Part shown: one piece after another, positions 35,996-43,808 of the stretch
How positions within the stretch are numbered: position 1 is the first letter of the stretch
Layout of the letters: every line of letters begins with the position of its first letter
Translations under genes and position numbers: made by a program
The notes under the pieces: generated by a model
Told to the model about the DNA's origin: nothing
Seen by the model: only the letters and a program-made list of their open reading frames with translations
Databases searched by the model: none
Source: Pseudomonadota bacterium
Lineage (GTDB): Bacteria > Desulfobacterota > Binatia > Binatales > Binataceae
Direction: 5' to 3'
NCBI GenBank assembly: GCA_021324885.1
Contig: JAJPIF010000003.1
Coordinates: 1 to 64,000, forward strand
Length of the DNA stretch: 64,000 nucleotides

Positions 35996-36556
35996 ATGAA
36001 AGACGAAGTTATCGACGAAGCTCGGCGTCAGATGGAGGCGGCTTTAACCGCTTTCAGGCATGAACTCGCGCGGGTCCGTACCGGGCGGGCCTCCACCGCG
36101 CTGATCGAGGGGCTGGTGGTCAACTACCACGGCGCCAAGGTCAGCCTGCGTCAATTGGCAGGGTTAGCCGCGCCGGAGGCGCGGCTGCTGGTAATTACGC
36201 CATATGACCGCACTTCGATTCACGAAATTGAAAAGGCAATTCAACAGACTCCAGAGCTGGGTTTGACGCCAATCAATGACGGCAAGGTGATCCGCTTGCC
36301 GATCCCTGAATTGACCGAGCAGCGGCGCAAAGAACTGGTCCGGCACATTCGCAAAATCGCCGAGGATTTCCGCGTGTCGATTCGCAATCATCGGCGCGAC
36401 GCCAACGACATGCTCAAGCAGTTGCACAAGGAGAAGGAAATCACCGACGACGACCTTCGCGCCGCCGAAGCGAAAGTGCAGCAATTCACGACCGAATACA
36501 TCGAGAAATTGGACAAGGTGTTGGCATCAAAAGAGGCGGAGGTGATGGAGGTTTGA
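35996..36556 (+). CDS. frr: Ribosome recycling factor
   Basis: This 186-residue protein has the RRF three-helix bundle and hinge. Typical segments are LARVRTGRASTALIEGLVVNYHG, ITPYDRTSIHEIEKAI, and NDGKVIRLPIPELTEQRRKELVRH. It splits post-termination ribosomes together with EF-G. Its stop overlaps the TTG start of uppS. Confidence 0.97.
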   Translation: MKDEVIDEARRQMEAALTAFRHELARVRTGRASTALIEGLVVNYHGAKVSLRQLAGLAAPEARLLVITPYDRTSIHEIEKAIQQTPELGLTPINDGKVIRLPIPELTEQRRKELVRHIRKIAEDFRVSIRNHRRDANDMLKQLHKEKEITDDDLRAAEAKVQQFTTEYIEKLDKVLASKEAEVMEV

Positions 36557-37383
36557 GCTCTCCGGGGGGTTCAGGCACGCCCGCCAGAATAAGGAAAAAA
36601 TTGGAATCGCTGCCATTGAATGAGTTTCCGGGGCTTTCGCTCGATCCGGACCGATTGCCTCGCCATGTTGCGATAGTCATGGACGGCAATGGACGCTGGG
36701 CGACGCGGCGCGGCTTGGCCCGCCTGGAAGGCCATCGGCGAGGTAAGGATTCGGTCCGCGCGGTGGTTGATGCGGCCCGCGAACTGGGGATCCGCTATCT
36801 GACGTTGTTCGCCTTTTCCAGCGAGAACTGGCAACGCCCGAGTTCCGAAGTCCGTTTCCTGATGCAGCTTCTGCATCGCTATCTCATCACCGAGACCAAA
36901 CGGATGATGAAGCGTGATATTCGCCTGATAGCGCTGGGCGACTGCAGCCGCTTACCGGTGCACGTGCAACAGGCACTGCACGAGACCATCGATTGCACGG
37001 CGGATAACCGCTCGATGACCGTCGCGCTGGCGGTATCGTACAGCGGGCGGCAGGAAATCGCGCGCGCCGCCCGGCGCATCGCGGCGCAGGTCGCTGCGGG
37101 CAAGCTGCGTCCCGATGAAATCGACGAATTCACAGTCGCCGGCAATCTGGATACCACGGGCGTCCCCGACCCGGACCTGCTGATTCGGACCTCCGGAGAA
37201 CTGCGCATTTCCAACTTCTTCCTCTACCAGCTTTCCTACACGGAACTCTATTTTACTGACACTTTGTGGCCCGATTTCCGCGAACGCGAATTCCTGGCCG
37301 CGCTGGATGCCTATCAGCGCCGGGAACGGCGCTTCGGTGCGGTGCAACCCACCTCGCGTCCGCCGCTGCGTGTTGCGAACTAG
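36553..37383 (+). CDS. uppS: Isoprenyl (undecaprenyl) diphosphate synthase
   Basis: This 276-residue cis-prenyltransferase makes the C55 lipid carrier of cell-wall synthesis. Family motifs are HVAIVMDGNGRWATRRG (catalytic Asp), LTLFAFSSENW, and RTSGELRISNFFLYQLSYTELYF. It starts at TTG overlapping the frr stop (TTGA), which indicates translational coupling. About 35 N-terminal residues precede the conserved domain. Confidence 0.95.
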   Translation: MSSPGGSGTPARIRKKLESLPLNEFPGLSLDPDRLPRHVAIVMDGNGRWATRRGLARLEGHRRGKDSVRAVVDAARELGIRYLTLFAFSSENWQRPSSEVRFLMQLLHRYLITETKRMMKRDIRLIALGDCSRLPVHVQQALHETIDCTADNRSMTVALAVSYSGRQEIARAARRIAAQVAAGKLRPDEIDEFTVAGNLDTTGVPDPDLLIRTSGELRISNFFLYQLSYTELYFTDTLWPDFREREFLAALDAYQRRERRFGAVQPTSRPPLRVAN

Positions 37384-38182
37384 ACTGCTCACCGCGGCGG
37401 TGACTTTACCGCCGCTCATCGCGCTGATCGTTTTCGCTCCCGCCTGGTCGATCAGCCTGTTTGTGGGTCTGTGCACCGCCTGGGGGCTTTACGAAATAGC
37501 CGCGATGGCACCGGCTGGCGCCTCGGCCGCAATACCGATATTGCTGATCGCGGGCGTCCTTCCGGCAGGGGTGGCCCTCGGGCAGCTTGCTCCGCTCCCC
37601 AGCGGCGCGCTGGCGGCGACGGCAGTGGTGATCATGTGCGGCCTGATTGTTTGGGTAAATCAGCGAGGCTCGCGGGCCGCGGTTGCGCCCCCCTTGCTCC
37701 TCGCAATCGGGGCGCTTTACGTGGGTGCTCTCTTCCCCTATTTCGCCTTGCTCCGCAACCGCGTCTTGGGAACCAGATTTCTGCTCCTGGTCTTATCCGC
37801 CGTAGTCGCCGGTGACTCGGGCGCCTACTTCATCGGGCGCGCCTTCGGTCGCATAAAGCTGATTCCGGCCGTCAGCCCCGGCAAAACGGTCGAGGGCGCC
37901 CTGGCCTATGTCGCCTGTGGGGTTGCCGCGGTATGTGCGTTGGCGCCTGTGCTTGGGGTAAGCTGGAGTGCGGAAACTGCGGTTGGTTTCGGGATAATGG
38001 TGAGTATAGTCGCGCAAGTTGGCGATTTGGCGGAGTCGGCCTTTAAACGTCTGGCCGGTGTGAAGGATTCGGGATGGCTGTTTCCGGGTCATGGAGGCCT
38101 GCTCGACCGCACCGACAGTCTGGTTTTTGCAGCGTTTGTTGCGTATTATTACACCTGCTGGCTATGGGTTAGCTCCACCTGA
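37370..38182 (+). CDS. cdsA: Phosphatidate cytidylyltransferase
   Basis: This 270-residue multi-pass membrane enzyme makes CDP-diacylglycerol. The CDS signature near the C-terminus is present (AFKRLAGVKDSGWLFPGHGGLLDRTDS). About seven or eight hydrophobic segments precede it. A GTG at 37370 overlapping the end of uppS is the likely start. The gene order is frr-uppS-cdsA-rseP; the dxr gene that often sits between cdsA and rseP is absent. Confidence 0.93.
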   Translation: MLRTRLLTAAVTLPPLIALIVFAPAWSISLFVGLCTAWGLYEIAAMAPAGASAAIPILLIAGVLPAGVALGQLAPLPSGALAATAVVIMCGLIVWVNQRGSRAAVAPPLLLAIGALYVGALFPYFALLRNRVLGTRFLLLVLSAVVAGDSGAYFIGRAFGRIKLIPAVSPGKTVEGALAYVACGVAAVCALAPVLGVSWSAETAVGFGIMVSIVAQVGDLAESAFKRLAGVKDSGWLFPGHGGLLDRTDSLVFAAFVAYYYTCWLWVSST

Positions 38183-38201
38183 ACGGCCCTTCGAGGTCTT
38201 A

Positions 38202-39635
38202 ATGCTCACATCGATAATTGCCGCAGTCGTAATTCTTGGTTCCCTGGTTCTGATCCACGAAGCCGGACATTTTCTGGTGGCCAAGCGTTGCGGTGTCCGC
38301 GTCCTACGCTTTTCCATCGGCTATCCCCCCAAGCTGTTCGGGGTGCGCTGGGGCGAGACCGAGTACGTGATCGGCGGCACTCCCTTCGGTGGGTATGTCC
38401 GGATGCTGGGCGACGAGATTGGCGACGAACTGGGGCCGTCCGACGTGCAGACCTATTTGAACGAGGTTGCCCACGACCTTACCCAGGCAGCTGACAAGGC
38501 GGCGGCTGCCGATCCTGAAGTAAGAAATCTCCTTGAGGCGGGATGGGAGCAGGCCCGCCAACTAGTGGCGGTTCAGACTGCCGGCAACCTGGCGCTTGAA
38601 CAACCTCAGGTCGAGCCGCTGTTTGCGCTCACCCAGGCCTTGCGGCGTAGTCCGGAACCGGAAGCACTTCTGCGCAAAATTTTGGGCCGGCCGCCGCGCG
38701 AGGAGGAACGCGACCTGATTGATGAAGTCCAGCGGCGGCGGGACCGCGACGATGCCATCAAGTTCCTGTCCGAGCATCGCCCGCCGGCCTTGGCCCGGGC
38801 GATCGAAAAGCGCTCCTTCCCGACTCAGAGCTTGGCCAAGCGCTTCGCTATCGTACTGGCGGGACCGGCGGCCAACATAATCCTGGCGCCGATACTGCTG
38901 GCGATCGTCTTCATGTATGGCGTACCCACGCTGCTGCCCGTGGTCGGCAAATTGCAAAAGGACATGCCGGCGGTGAAAGCAGGGCTGCAAAAGGGTGACC
39001 GCATCGTCTCGATCGACGGCAAGCCAATCAAGAGTTGGGAAGATCTCTCTGCGGCGATCAAGGAAAGCAAGGGCGCGCACTTGCAGATCGTGCTGGACCG
39101 CAAAGTCAATGGAGTGATCCGAACCGAAAGCGTTGGGATCACGCCGGTCCGGATGAACGAACCGGGATCGCTGGCTGGTCCGCAATGGGTAATCGGCGTG
39201 CTGCCCGAGGGCGAAAGCGTTATCGAGCGGGAAAATCCGGTTTATGCGGTCCCTCATGCCGTGGTGGAAACCGGCAGGATGGTGGTGCTGCTGGTGGTTG
39301 GAATCGGTAAGATATTTACCGGTTCGACCCCCGTCCGCCAGGCCTTGGGCGGTCCTATAATGATTGCTCAGATGGCGGGGCGGGAGGCTCGGCAGGGCTT
39401 GGCGGACGTGTTGACGTTTACGGTAATGTTGAGTGTGGAGTTGGGAATCATCAACCTGCTGCCGGTTCCGATGCTGGATGGCGGCCATTTGTTCTTTTTC
39501 ATTATCGAGGGGTTGCGCGGGCGCCCGCTTAAGGTTCGCCATCGCGAAATCGCGCAACAGGTGGGTCTGTTTCTGCTCGTGATGCTCATGGCATTCGTGA
39601 TTTTTAATGACATCTCAAGGATTGTTCAGGGCTGA
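38202..39635 (+). CDS. rseP: Site-2 protease family RIP metalloprotease with a long insertion
   Basis: This 477-residue intramembrane zinc protease has H19-E-A-G-H23 in the first transmembrane segment, a PDZ domain around 240-310 (VKAGLQKGDRIVSIDGKPIKSWEDL), and the second metal motif in LLPVPMLDGGHLFFF. It would cleave anti-sigma factors or signal-peptide remnants. Unusually, about 110 extra residues (roughly 73-207) lie between the GGYVRMLGDE loop and the second membrane segment, where the family normally has a short loop. The insert is charged, rich in Leu/Ala/Glu and probably helical. A GAGG site before ATG 38202 defines the start. Confidence 0.93.
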   Translation: MLTSIIAAVVILGSLVLIHEAGHFLVAKRCGVRVLRFSIGYPPKLFGVRWGETEYVIGGTPFGGYVRMLGDEIGDELGPSDVQTYLNEVAHDLTQAADKAAAADPEVRNLLEAGWEQARQLVAVQTAGNLALEQPQVEPLFALTQALRRSPEPEALLRKILGRPPREEERDLIDEVQRRRDRDDAIKFLSEHRPPALARAIEKRSFPTQSLAKRFAIVLAGPAANIILAPILLAIVFMYGVPTLLPVVGKLQKDMPAVKAGLQKGDRIVSIDGKPIKSWEDLSAAIKESKGAHLQIVLDRKVNGVIRTESVGITPVRMNEPGSLAGPQWVIGVLPEGESVIERENPVYAVPHAVVETGRMVVLLVVGIGKIFTGSTPVRQALGGPIMIAQMAGREARQGLADVLTFTVMLSVELGIINLLPVPMLDGGHLFFFIIEGLRGRPLKVRHREIAQQVGLFLLVMLMAFVIFNDISRIVQG

Positions 39636-40377
39636 CCTCATTCTCCGGCAAAGCCGCTTCATCGGCCCGGTGCTCGGGCTTGAGACTGGCAGTCCGCAAG
39701 CTAGCCTGGCAATTTGCTCTCACGGCAGTCTGCTTGCCGTGGACCGGCCGGCGCGGCGGGCGCATGGCGAGTCGGTGGTCGGCGCAATCGACCAAATGCT
39801 CCACCGCTGCGGCCTGACGGTCGGAAAACTGGCCGCGATTGCGATCGGCATCGGCCCTGGATCCTTTACCGGGTTGCGGATCGCGCTAAGCTACGCGAAA
39901 GGAGTAGCGTTGGCGACGGGCTGCGCGATCGTGGGTGTTCCGAGCCTCGATGCGATGGCTCTGTGCGCTCTGGAGTTGCCGGACCTGGCGCCTCAAGCCA
40001 CGATCTGCCCGATCCTCGATGCCCGCAAGGGCGAAGTCTACGCTGCTCTTTACCGGCGGGTGCAAAACGGGTTAGAGAAAATATGCGATGAGTTTTTGGC
40101 TCAGCCGCAGGCTCTGGCCAGACAACTGATGGGGGGAGAAACCATAGTTTTTCCGGGCGACGGCGCGGCTGCTTGGAGCGATGCACTGCGGGATTTGGGA
40201 GGCGGCGAGGGTGTGAAATTGGCCGCCGCCAGCGCGACTTTGCCGCCTGCTGCGATGATCTCGGCGTTGGGTGCGGTGCGGATGGCGTGTGGTCAACCTG
40301 ACGCGGCCGGCGGGCTTCAGCCTCTGTATGTCAGGCCGTCTGAAGCCGAACTCAAAGCCAAATCTCCGGCAAAATGA
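39607..40377 (+). CDS. tsaB: tRNA threonylcarbamoyladenosine biosynthesis protein TsaB
   Basis: This 256-residue ASKHA-fold protein supports TsaD in making t6A at position 37 of ANN-decoding tRNAs. Markers are VLGLETGSPQASLAI, the motif AIAIGIGPGSFTGLRIALSYAKGVA, and LDARKGEVYAALY. The start at ATG 39607 overlaps the 3' end of rseP by 29 bp; the conserved domain starts about 20 residues in, so a later start is possible. Confidence 0.92.
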   Translation: MTSQGLFRADLILRQSRFIGPVLGLETGSPQASLAICSHGSLLAVDRPARRAHGESVVGAIDQMLHRCGLTVGKLAAIAIGIGPGSFTGLRIALSYAKGVALATGCAIVGVPSLDAMALCALELPDLAPQATICPILDARKGEVYAALYRRVQNGLEKICDEFLAQPQALARQLMGGETIVFPGDGAAAWSDALRDLGGGEGVKLAAASATLPPAAMISALGAVRMACGQPDAAGGLQPLYVRPSEAELKAKSPAK

Positions 40378-40395
40378 CGCCGGTTTGGAGGCCTT

Positions 40396-40614
40396 ATGGA
40401 GCAGAGAGAAGAAGAGCTCATCCGCGAACACGTCAATCACGACCAGGAATTGAAAGCTCTTTATGAGGAGCACTTGCAGTACAAGCGCAGACTCGAAACC
40501 TTCCGGGAGAAACCCTATCTGACCGCCGAGGAAGAAATGGAAAAAAAGCGACTTCAAAAGATCAAACTGGCGCAGAAGGACCGGATTATGGAAATTCTGG
40601 CCCGCTACCGCTGA
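40396..40614 (+). CDS. DUF465/YdcH-family small coiled-coil protein
   Basis: This 72-residue, highly charged, all-helical protein of the YdcH (DUF465) family has DQELKALYEEHLQYKRRLE and YLTAEEEMEKKRLQKIKLAQKDRIMEIL. Its function is not established. It sits 18 bp after tsaB, and the short Glu/Lys-rich heptad pattern is typical of the family. Confidence 0.88.
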   Translation: MEQREEELIREHVNHDQELKALYEEHLQYKRRLETFREKPYLTAEEEMEKKRLQKIKLAQKDRIMEILARYR

Positions 40615-40667
40615 CAGACCCTGATCAACCTCAGTTGTGGATTCTTTAAGGTTTGGACGCCGGACCG

Positions 40668-41189
40668 ATGCGGAGTCATACCATAAGCGTTTTAGTTGAA
40701 AATGAGTTCGGCGTGCTCGCCCGCGTTGCCGGTCTCTTTTCCGGCCGTGGTTACAACATCGAATCGCTGACCGTCAATGAGGACCCGATCGACCCCACCG
40801 TGTCACGCATCGTGCTGGTAACATCGGGTGACGATCAGGTTCTGGAGCAGGTCAACAAGCAGCTCAACAAGCTGGTCTCGGTAATCAAGATCATCGATTT
40901 CAAGGACGTCGATACCATCGATCGGGAACTGGTGATGGTGCGGGTGGCGGTGGATGATCGCACGCGCTCGGAGTTCGACTCGATTGTATCGGCGTTTCGC
41001 GGACGCGTGGTTGATATCGGACCGCGTTCGATCACGGTGGAACTGACCGGCGACAGCGAGAAAATCAAGGGTTTTATCAACCTGTTGCGCCCGTTGGGGA
41101 TCAAGGAGATCGTGCGCTCGGGCAAGATCGCCATGGCCCGTTCGGTCCAGCTAAACGGCGGCGTCCGCCGCAGCAAGGAGATTGCCTGA
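40668..41189 (+). CDS. ilvN: Acetolactate synthase small (regulatory) subunit
   Basis: This 173-residue ACT-domain protein regulates acetolactate synthase by valine binding. The ACT domain is at the start ([33 protein letters not shown]) and the second domain contains [24 protein letters not shown]. It would need a large subunit (ilvB), which is not in the window. Its stop overlaps the ilvC start (TGATG). Confidence 0.96.
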   Translation: MRSHTISVLVENEFGVLARVAGLFSGRGYNIESLTVNEDPIDPTVSRIVLVTSGDDQVLEQVNKQLNKLVSVIKIIDFKDVDTIDRELVMVRVAVDDRTRSEFDSIVSAFRGRVVDIGPRSITVELTGDSEKIKGFINLLRPLGIKEIVRSGKIAMARSVQLNGGVRRSKEIA

Positions 41190-42205
41190 TGAAGGTGTTT
41201 TTTGATCGCGACGCCGATCTCAGCGCCTTGAGACCCCACAAGATCGCGGTTATCGGGTACGGCAGCCAGGGCCATGCGCATTCGCTCAACCTGCGCGACA
41301 GCGGGATGGACGTGCGTGTCGGCTTGCCCAGGGACAGCAAATCATGGAACAAGGCAGCTATGCAGGGGCTGCCTGTGTTTGAAACAGCGGAAGCCGCCAG
41401 GCAGGCCGACATCATCATGATGCTGGTTCCGGACGAAGCCGGCGCCGACATTTACAAAAAAGAGGTCGAACCTGGACTCAAACCGGGCAAGTACCTGGCT
41501 TTCGGCCACGGCTTCAACATCCATTTCAAGGCGATCGTCCCGCCCAAAGACGTCAACGTGTTCATGGTCGCGCCGAAAGGACCGGGGCATCTGGTGCGCT
41601 CGGAATATACCAAGGGCCGTGGCGTGCCGTGCCTGCTTGCGGTCCAGCAGGACCCCAGCGGCGATACCCGGAAAATCGGCCTGGCATGGGGGGCTGCGAT
41701 CGGCGGCGGCCGTGCCGCAATCATCGAGACTACCTTCAAGGAAGAGACCGAGACCGACCTGTTCGGCGAACAATCGGTGCTGTGCGGTGGTCTGACGGAA
41801 CTGATCCGCGCCGGCTACGAGACGCTGGTGGAAGCCGGCTATGCGCCGGAAATGGCGTACTTTGAATGCCTGCACGAGGTGAAGCTGATTGTTGACCTGA
41901 TTTATGAGGGCGGCATTTCCAACATGCGCTACTCGATCAGCAACACCGCGGAATACGGCGACATGACCCGCGGCAAACGGATAATCGGTCCGGCGACGCG
42001 CCAGGCCATGAAGGATGTCCTGGCCGACATCCAATCGGGCAAGTTCGCCCGCGAATGGATCGACGAATACCGGGCCGGGATGCCGAATTTCCGCCGTCTG
42101 CGCCAGGAAGCCGAACAGCATCCGATCGAGGAAGTGGGCCGCAAGCTGCGTTCCTTTATGCCATGGCTGGCCAGCGATCGGCTGGTGGATAAGGCAAAGA
42201 ATTAG
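41189..42205 (+). CDS. ilvC: Ketol-acid reductoisomerase (class I)
   Basis: This 338-residue enzyme carries out the NADPH-dependent isomerisation and reduction of acetolactate in valine and isoleucine synthesis. The cofactor motif is [21 protein letters not shown] and the knotted C-terminal domain contains [17 protein letters not shown] and [13 protein letters not shown]. The metal-binding acids are in the DLFGE segment. The length is that of the short class I form. It is translationally coupled to ilvN. Confidence 0.98.
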   Translation: MKVFFDRDADLSALRPHKIAVIGYGSQGHAHSLNLRDSGMDVRVGLPRDSKSWNKAAMQGLPVFETAEAARQADIIMMLVPDEAGADIYKKEVEPGLKPGKYLAFGHGFNIHFKAIVPPKDVNVFMVAPKGPGHLVRSEYTKGRGVPCLLAVQQDPSGDTRKIGLAWGAAIGGGRAAIIETTFKEETETDLFGEQSVLCGGLTELIRAGYETLVEAGYAPEMAYFECLHEVKLIVDLIYEGGISNMRYSISNTAEYGDMTRGKRIIGPATRQAMKDVLADIQSGKFAREWIDEYRAGMPNFRRLRQEAEQHPIEEVGRKLRSFMPWLASDRLVDKAKN

Positions 42206-42213
42206 TTGTAGCC

Positions 42214-42903
42214 GTGCCGGCTTCATCACCGCATCGCGCGTTGCCGCAGGCCGCGGGCAAGCGCTCGCGGCTGCCAATGGCCCCCGAAGGGGCGAAGATT
42301 ACGCTCGTATTGTTGGGCGCTGGCGTGATCCTGATGGTGCTGCGGCTCCCGGCAGCAGGTGCCATCCTGATTGTAATCGGTGTGTTGGTTGCCTGTTTTT
42401 TTCGCGATCCCGAGCGAACACCGCCGCACCGCGACGGTATCGTGGTTTCGGGAGCCGATGGCAGAGTGGTGGACGTAAGCGAAGGGCCGGCGCCATATGC
42501 GCCGCTGACGCGATGCCGCCGGATTTCGGTCTTCATGTCACCGCTTAACGTCCACGTCAATCGCGCGCCGGTGGAAGGCGAGGCGGTCGAAATCAAGCAT
42601 ACGGCGGGAGCGTTTCGGGCGGCGTTCCGCGACTGCGCCAGCGAGCAAAACGAACGCAACCTGATTGTGTTCATTGACAAGCAGGGGCGCCGTCACGCGA
42701 TGGTCCAGATTGCCGGATTCCTGGCCAGGCGAATCGTCTGCCGGTTGCATCCACACGAGCCGGTGCTGATTGGGCAGCGCGTCGGGCTGATTATGTTCGG
42801 CAGTCGCGTGGATCATTTTCTACCCACCGAGTACCGCGCGGCAGTCAAAGTTGGTGATCACGTCAAGGCCGGCGAAACCGTGATCGGAGAATTGGCCCAA
42901 TGA
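42214..42903 (+). CDS. psd: Phosphatidylserine decarboxylase (short type)
   Basis: This 229-residue proenzyme of the short PSD type makes phosphatidylethanolamine. The conserved self-cleavage motif near the C-terminus reads MFGSRVDHFLP; the Ser becomes the pyruvoyl group. There is an N-terminal membrane segment (ITLVLLGAGVILMVLRLP...LVACFF) and the segment SVFMSPLNVHVNRAP. It starts at GTG 8 bp after ilvC and overlaps pssA by 4 bp. Confidence 0.94.
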   Translation: MPASSPHRALPQAAGKRSRLPMAPEGAKITLVLLGAGVILMVLRLPAAGAILIVIGVLVACFFRDPERTPPHRDGIVVSGADGRVVDVSEGPAPYAPLTRCRRISVFMSPLNVHVNRAPVEGEAVEIKHTAGAFRAAFRDCASEQNERNLIVFIDKQGRRHAMVQIAGFLARRIVCRLHPHEPVLIGQRVGLIMFGSRVDHFLPTEYRAAVKVGDHVKAGETVIGELAQ

Positions 42904-43760
42904 GAGAACCATCATTCGAGCAGGGGCGGCGACCCCGGGTTCGGCTGATTTCCGGCCGCCTGAAGGTGCGCAAAGATGTCGCCGAACCGCTCAGACGCAG
43001 TGTCTTCCTGGTGCCGGCGGCAATTACTTCGCTCGGACTGCTCTCCGGCTTCTACTCGCTGATTTCCAGCATCAACCACCATTTCGAACTGGCCGCAACC
43101 ATGATCGTGGTGGCGTTCATCTGCGACGGGCTGGACGGCAGGGTCGCCCGGATTTCACGCACCTCCAGCCAGTTCGGAATCGAATACGACAGCCTGTCTG
43201 ACGTGGTCGCGTTCGGTGTCGCCCCGGCCGGGTTGATCTACATGTTCGCGCTCAGTTCGATGGGCGATCTGGGGTGGGTCCTGAGCGGCGCCTATGTGGT
43301 TTGTGCGGCGCTGCGGCTGGCACGCTTCAATACCCAGGTCGGGTCGGTAGACAAACGGCGCTTCGTCGGGCTGCCGGTTCCTGGCGCCGCCGCGATGATC
43401 GCCGGACTGGTGCTGGCGTGGAGCTATTTTGAATTCAATTCCGCACGCCTGCTCGTCGCGGTGGCGGGGCTTTTGACGCCGGTGCTGGCCTGCCTGATGA
43501 TCTCGCGCATCCCCTATCCCAGCTTCAAGTCAATCAAGCATCGCGATCGCGTGCCGGTCGAGTGGCTGGCGATCGTGCTGATCTGCGTTGCGGCGATGAT
43601 TACGCTCCCGCAGCTAACGCTGTTTTTCCTTTCCAGTCTCTATGTGCTGTCGGGACCGCTGCTGTTCATGCGCGGCGAGCGCATCGCGCCCACCGGTTCG
43701 AGCGAACCCGGCAATCGGCGCAGCGAAGGCGACAAGACCACCCAGCCCTTCCACGCCTAA
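42900..43760 (+). CDS. pssA: CDP-diacylglycerol-serine O-phosphatidyltransferase
   Basis: This 286-residue CDP-alcohol phosphatidyltransferase has the motif D-G-x2-A-R-x8-G-x3-D-x3-D in CDGLDGRVARISRT...QFGIEYDSLSD. It has six or more membrane segments. It makes phosphatidylserine, the substrate of Psd. Its ATG overlaps the psd stop (ATGA), so the two steps of phosphatidylethanolamine synthesis are coupled. The C-terminal tail is short and charged. Confidence 0.95.
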   Translation: MREPSFEQGRRPRVRLISGRLKVRKDVAEPLRRSVFLVPAAITSLGLLSGFYSLISSINHHFELAATMIVVAFICDGLDGRVARISRTSSQFGIEYDSLSDVVAFGVAPAGLIYMFALSSMGDLGWVLSGAYVVCAALRLARFNTQVGSVDKRRFVGLPVPGAAAMIAGLVLAWSYFEFNSARLLVAVAGLLTPVLACLMISRIPYPSFKSIKHRDRVPVEWLAIVLICVAAMITLPQLTLFFLSSLYVLSGPLLFMRGERIAPTGSSEPGNRRSEGDKTTQPFHA

Positions 43761-43808
43761 TCCATATCCCGGGCGGCCGCTCCCAGTTGGGGCTTGCGAA
43801 AAAGGCAC

